Assembly (NCBI GenBank): GCA_913020115.1
Contig: CAJWBQ010000008.1
Span: 1 to 64,000, forward strand
Source of the DNA: an uncultured Cellvibrionales bacterium
Lineage (GTDB): Bacteria > Pseudomonadota > Gammaproteobacteria > Pseudomonadales > Cellvibrionaceae
Length of the DNA stretch: 64,000 bases
Reading direction: 5' to 3'
In this document: positions 61,731 through 64,000 of the stretch, piece after piece
Layout of the letters: the number at the start of each line of letters is the position of its first letter
Numbering within the stretch: position 1 is the first letter of the stretch
Made by a program: the position numbers and the translations under genes
Notes under the pieces: model-generated
Database searches by the model: none
Told to the model about the DNA's origin: nothing
What the model saw: the letters and a program-made list of their open reading frames with translations, nothing else

Positions 61731-62461
61731 GTGCTGACCGCCCGTACATGTTGTAGATAGAGCGACTCTAGCTCTGCATCCTTAATGGCGTCTCCGCCCA
61801 AGCTATGTACCAGTTGACCTTTATTCATAATAGCGACAGAGTGCGCGTCTTCCTGAGCACGATACAAATCATGGGTCGCCATGAGTATCGCTACGCCCTC
61901 TTTAGCGAGGGTCTGAATGAGCTCACTAAATTCATGACTCGCCGAAGGATCTAGGCCTGAAGTCGGTTCATCCAAAACAAGTGCTTTGGCATTTTTTGCT
62001 AAGGCAATTGCGATACCCACTTTCTGGCGCATACCCTTAGAGTAACTACCAACAGGCTTATCAATGGCATAATCAGGTAAATTAACCTCATTAAGTAGCA
62101 ACCTAAATTGCGCTGTACTTTTTTCTACGCCAGCCACTTCACTCATGTAAACTAAGTTTTCTTGACCACTCAACTTAGGGTAAAGAGCTACTTGCTCAGG
62201 AATATAAGCTAGCTGTTTTCGCACGGCTACAACATCTACAACAGGGTCAATTCCAGCTATAGTCACCCGACCACTCTCGGGCTTTAAAAATCCTAAAAGA
62301 CAGTTTATCGTAGTTGTTTTCCCTGCCCCATTGGGCCCAAGTAGTGCGAGTATTTCCCCTTGCTTAACGGTAAAAGAAATATTGTCGACGGCCTGATATT
62401 CTGCGAACCTCTTGCTAAGATGATTAACTGATATCACGTTAACTCGATCATCATTACTCAT
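61724..62461 (-). CDS. ABC transporter ATP-binding protein
   Basis: The 245-residue ATPase has Walker A GPNGAGKTT (about 39-47), the signature YSKGMRQKVG (about 139-148), Walker B ALVLDEPTSGLDP (about 158-170) and the switch His in MATHDLYRAQED. It is of the ABC-2 drug/antibiotic or Nos/Gld exporter type. It is the first gene of the three-gene transporter operon; the next gene upstream codes for a TonB-dependent receptor on the same strand, 163 bases away. Confidence 0.95.
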   Translation of the reverse strand: MSNDDRVNVISVNHLSKRFAEYQAVDNISFTVKQGEILALLGPNGAGKTTTINCLLGFLKPESGRVTIAGIDPVVDVVAVRKQLAYIPEQVALYPKLSGQENLVYMSEVAGVEKSTAQFRLLLNEVNLPDYAIDKPVGSYSKGMRQKVGIAIALAKNAKALVLDEPTSGLDPSASHEFSELIQTLAKEGVAILMATHDLYRAQEDAHSVAIMNKGQLVHSLGGDAIKDAELESLYLQHVRAVSTC

Positions 62462-62623
62462 AATTATTTTTCTCGAAATTAGTTAGTTTATTAAAAATAA
62501 GAAACACTTATCCATCGGACAATGAGAGTTAAAAACGTGTTAAAATGATAAGCTTGCGACCGTAGTTAACTTAGTCCTTAATCCGTTTTCCTCAGGGGTT
62601 TTCTTGCAAACTCATGATAGTAT

Positions 62624-64000
62624 TTAAAAATCGAAAGAAGCAGAAAGTACTACTGTACGGCCGCGGCCTGGCGCGACTCCCCAATCGATGCCTTTGGCAC
62701 CTGCAGACAACCAATATTCTTTACCGAACATATTCTCAACTCTTAAGCGCAAGGTGGTATCCAACGAGGCCAGTTCGTAGCGGAAACCAGTATCAACCCG
62801 CGTATAACTCGGCATTGCTAGGGTATTTCGTACGCTCTGCTGACGTTCTCCGACGTAAATAACACCCAAATTGGCATATAAACCTTCAACCATCCCTAAG
62901 CGATAATCGAAAAATACGTTCGCCTGAAGTCTGGGCACATTGCCAGGACGGTTACCATTTAATGCCCCCTCCCCTTCAAGCTTGTTTACTTTAGCCTCCA
63001 TTGCCGTAAACGACGCAACCAATGAAAGATTGTTGGTCACTTCGCCGTTAATGTTAAACTCTAAACCTCGATGAGATTGCACTCCATCTTGCACAAAGTA
63101 ATTACTAAAGTGATTGTGATATTCAAGCATTTTTTCAATGTCAAATATCGCAATGGTATAGGTGGCATTAGCGGTGCGGTATTTAATACCGACTTCAAGC
63201 TGCTCACTTTCTTGTGCGCCTAGAGACTCGCCTTCATTTATTGCTCCGCTACCAAACACAGCAACACCACCCTCACCCACACCTTCCGTGTAGCTAAAGT
63301 AAACCGAAGCATTATCACTAGGGGTATAATTTAGCGCTAGCATAGGTACGTTAAAGATTTCATCGTCCAAAGTAAGTTGCTCACTTTGCGGCGTACGTTG
63401 CTGTTTTTGGTAGCGAATGTGACGTATACCTACAGTGGCGTATATGTGCTCAATCAACTTAACTTTGTCTGTGATGAATACGGAGCTTTCTGTGGTATTG
63501 GTTCGTGTGGCTTGTGGGTACTCAGGGTAATCGGGCTTTTCAGTATATACCGGCTTAAAAATATTGCTTATTGGATTTTCAACATTAAACCAACGTCCAT
63601 CATTTGATTTATAATCTCTAATGCTAAGGCCTGCAACTAAATCATGTTTAACATTGCCCGTTAAAAATCCTCCACTTAAAAAGCTGTGCGCCGATAAGGT
63701 TTGGTAAGTTTCATCTGGGGTTATCAATATGTCAGAGTAAATTACATCGCCCTGCAAATTCACTTCATAGATATCAGGAAATATAGTGAAACGGTCGTTG
63801 CCGGCATGTGCTATCTGGGTAATCCATTGCCAGTTTTCTGACAAGCGATAATCCGCCCTAAGCGCTAAGTTTACTGCTTCCGTTTCATACAATGCCCAAG
63901 GTTGACCCAATAACACCTCACTGGTATCAAGGTACGGCGGCAACACTTTTCTACTGCTATCACTGGGATCGCTTGCCAAACCAATTAATGGCTGAGAAAC
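62624..64000 (-). CDS. TonB-dependent siderophore-type receptor (C-terminal part, cut by window edge)
   Basis: About 459 C-terminal residues of an outer-membrane beta-barrel are read; the frame is open to base 64000, so the plug domain and signal peptide lie outside. Alternating hydrophobic strands such as YATVGIRHIRYQKQQ, ALNYTPSDNASVYFSYTEG and NNLSLVASFTAMEAKVNKLE are typical, and the chain ends with VVLSASFDF, the usual barrel-closing strand with a final Phe. The block GFRYELASLDTTLRLRVENM, with NMFGKEYW, is the TonB siderophore receptor signature. It probably imports an iron siderophore, and the adjacent ABC genes may act downstream. Confidence 0.92.
   Translation of the reverse strand, partial: VSQPLIGLASDPSDSSRKVLPPYLDTSEVLLGQPWALYETEAVNLALRADYRLSENWQWITQIAHAGNDRFTIFPDIYEVNLQGDVIYSDILITPDETYQTLSAHSFLSGGFLTGNVKHDLVAGLSIRDYKSNDGRWFNVENPISNIFKPVYTEKPDYPEYPQATRTNTTESSVFITDKVKLIEHIYATVGIRHIRYQKQQRTPQSEQLTLDDEIFNVPMLALNYTPSDNASVYFSYTEGVGEGGVAVFGSGAINEGESLGAQESEQLEVGIKYRTANATYTIAIFDIEKMLEYHNHFSNYFVQDGVQSHRGLEFNINGEVTNNLSLVASFTAMEAKVNKLEGEGALNGNRPGNVPRLQANVFFDYRLGMVEGLYANLGVIYVGERQQSVRNTLAMPSYTRVDTGFRYELASLDTTLRLRVENMFGKEYWLSAGAKGIDWGVAPGRGRTVVLSASFDF

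Noticed and set aside
1..64000. CRISPR array, prophage, insertion sequence or integron
   Set aside because: No regularly spaced repeats, no transposase, integrase or phage structural genes were seen.

Overview
The window looks like a chromosomal segment of a Gram-negative, aerobic, probably marine gammaproteobacterium of the Pseudomonadales/Cellvibrionales kind. The reasons are the Pseudomonas-like gene order nadK - PPP phosphatase - rhomboid - YeaC - DUF2797 - pepN, a class II (medium-chain) PHA synthase followed by its depolymerase, a large NAD-glutamate dehydrogenase of the Pseudomonas type, a TonB-dependent receptor and a moderate G+C content. I saw no prophage, insertion sequence, CRISPR array or rRNA operon. 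The organism assignment is inference.

Layout. 1-1.2 kb: 5' part of an NAD-glutamate dehydrogenase gene (leftward). 1.5-8.6 kb: a tightly coupled MoxR-DUF58-DUF4381-BatA-BatB/TPR-BatD operon (rightward). 8.7-16 kb: leftward housekeeping block ending in pepN and a TauE-like permease. 16-23.6 kb: DUF1853, a cNMP/rhodanese protein, a D-cysteine desulfhydrase-like PLP enzyme, an uncharacterised coiled-coil protein, a Gfo/Idh/MocA oxidoreductase, a DMT exporter and an AraC regulator. 24 kb: tRNA-Val and tRNA-Asp. 24.3-30.6 kb: histidine kinase, small secreted protein, M14 carboxypeptidase, DoxX and an AraC/OruR-type regulator. 30.8-34.8 kb: a three-gene set DUF3604 - PpiC-like isomerase - HupE/UreJ-like membrane protein. 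34.8-38 kb: MarR-EmrA-EmrB efflux operon with a perfect palindromic operator. 38.1-40.8 kb: phaC-phaZ and a terminator. 41-49.4 kb: PhyH-type dioxygenase, diguanylate cyclase, GST, a BlaI/BlaR1-like pair in which the M56 protease is fused to ankyrin repeats, and a YfiR-domain hybrid kinase. 49.6-58.8 kb: a nine-gene corrinoid-dependent methyltransferase island. 58.8-64 kb: two DUF3526 ABC permeases, their ATPase and a TonB-dependent receptor cut by the window edge.

The most interesting part is the 49.6-58.8 kb island. A pyrrolysine-free MttB-family methyltransferase is transcribed divergently from eight genes: a betaine-homocysteine-type methyltransferase, a corrinoid protein, DUF1638, a 'virulence factor' family protein, a MetV-like MTHFR C-terminal protein, a MetF-like reductase, a methyl-H4folate:corrinoid methyltransferase and a ferredoxin/ASKHA corrinoid activase. 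Together they could take a methyl group from a quaternary amine (or a related compound) onto cobalamin, pass it to tetrahydrofolate and oxidise methyl-H4folate to methylene-H4folate. This is a chemistry best known from anaerobes, here in an apparently aerobic background. Four of the enzymes carry Arg-rich tails while the corrinoid carrier has an acidic N-terminus, and a long inverted repeat lies between the divergent genes. These points are the main candidates for undescribed biology.
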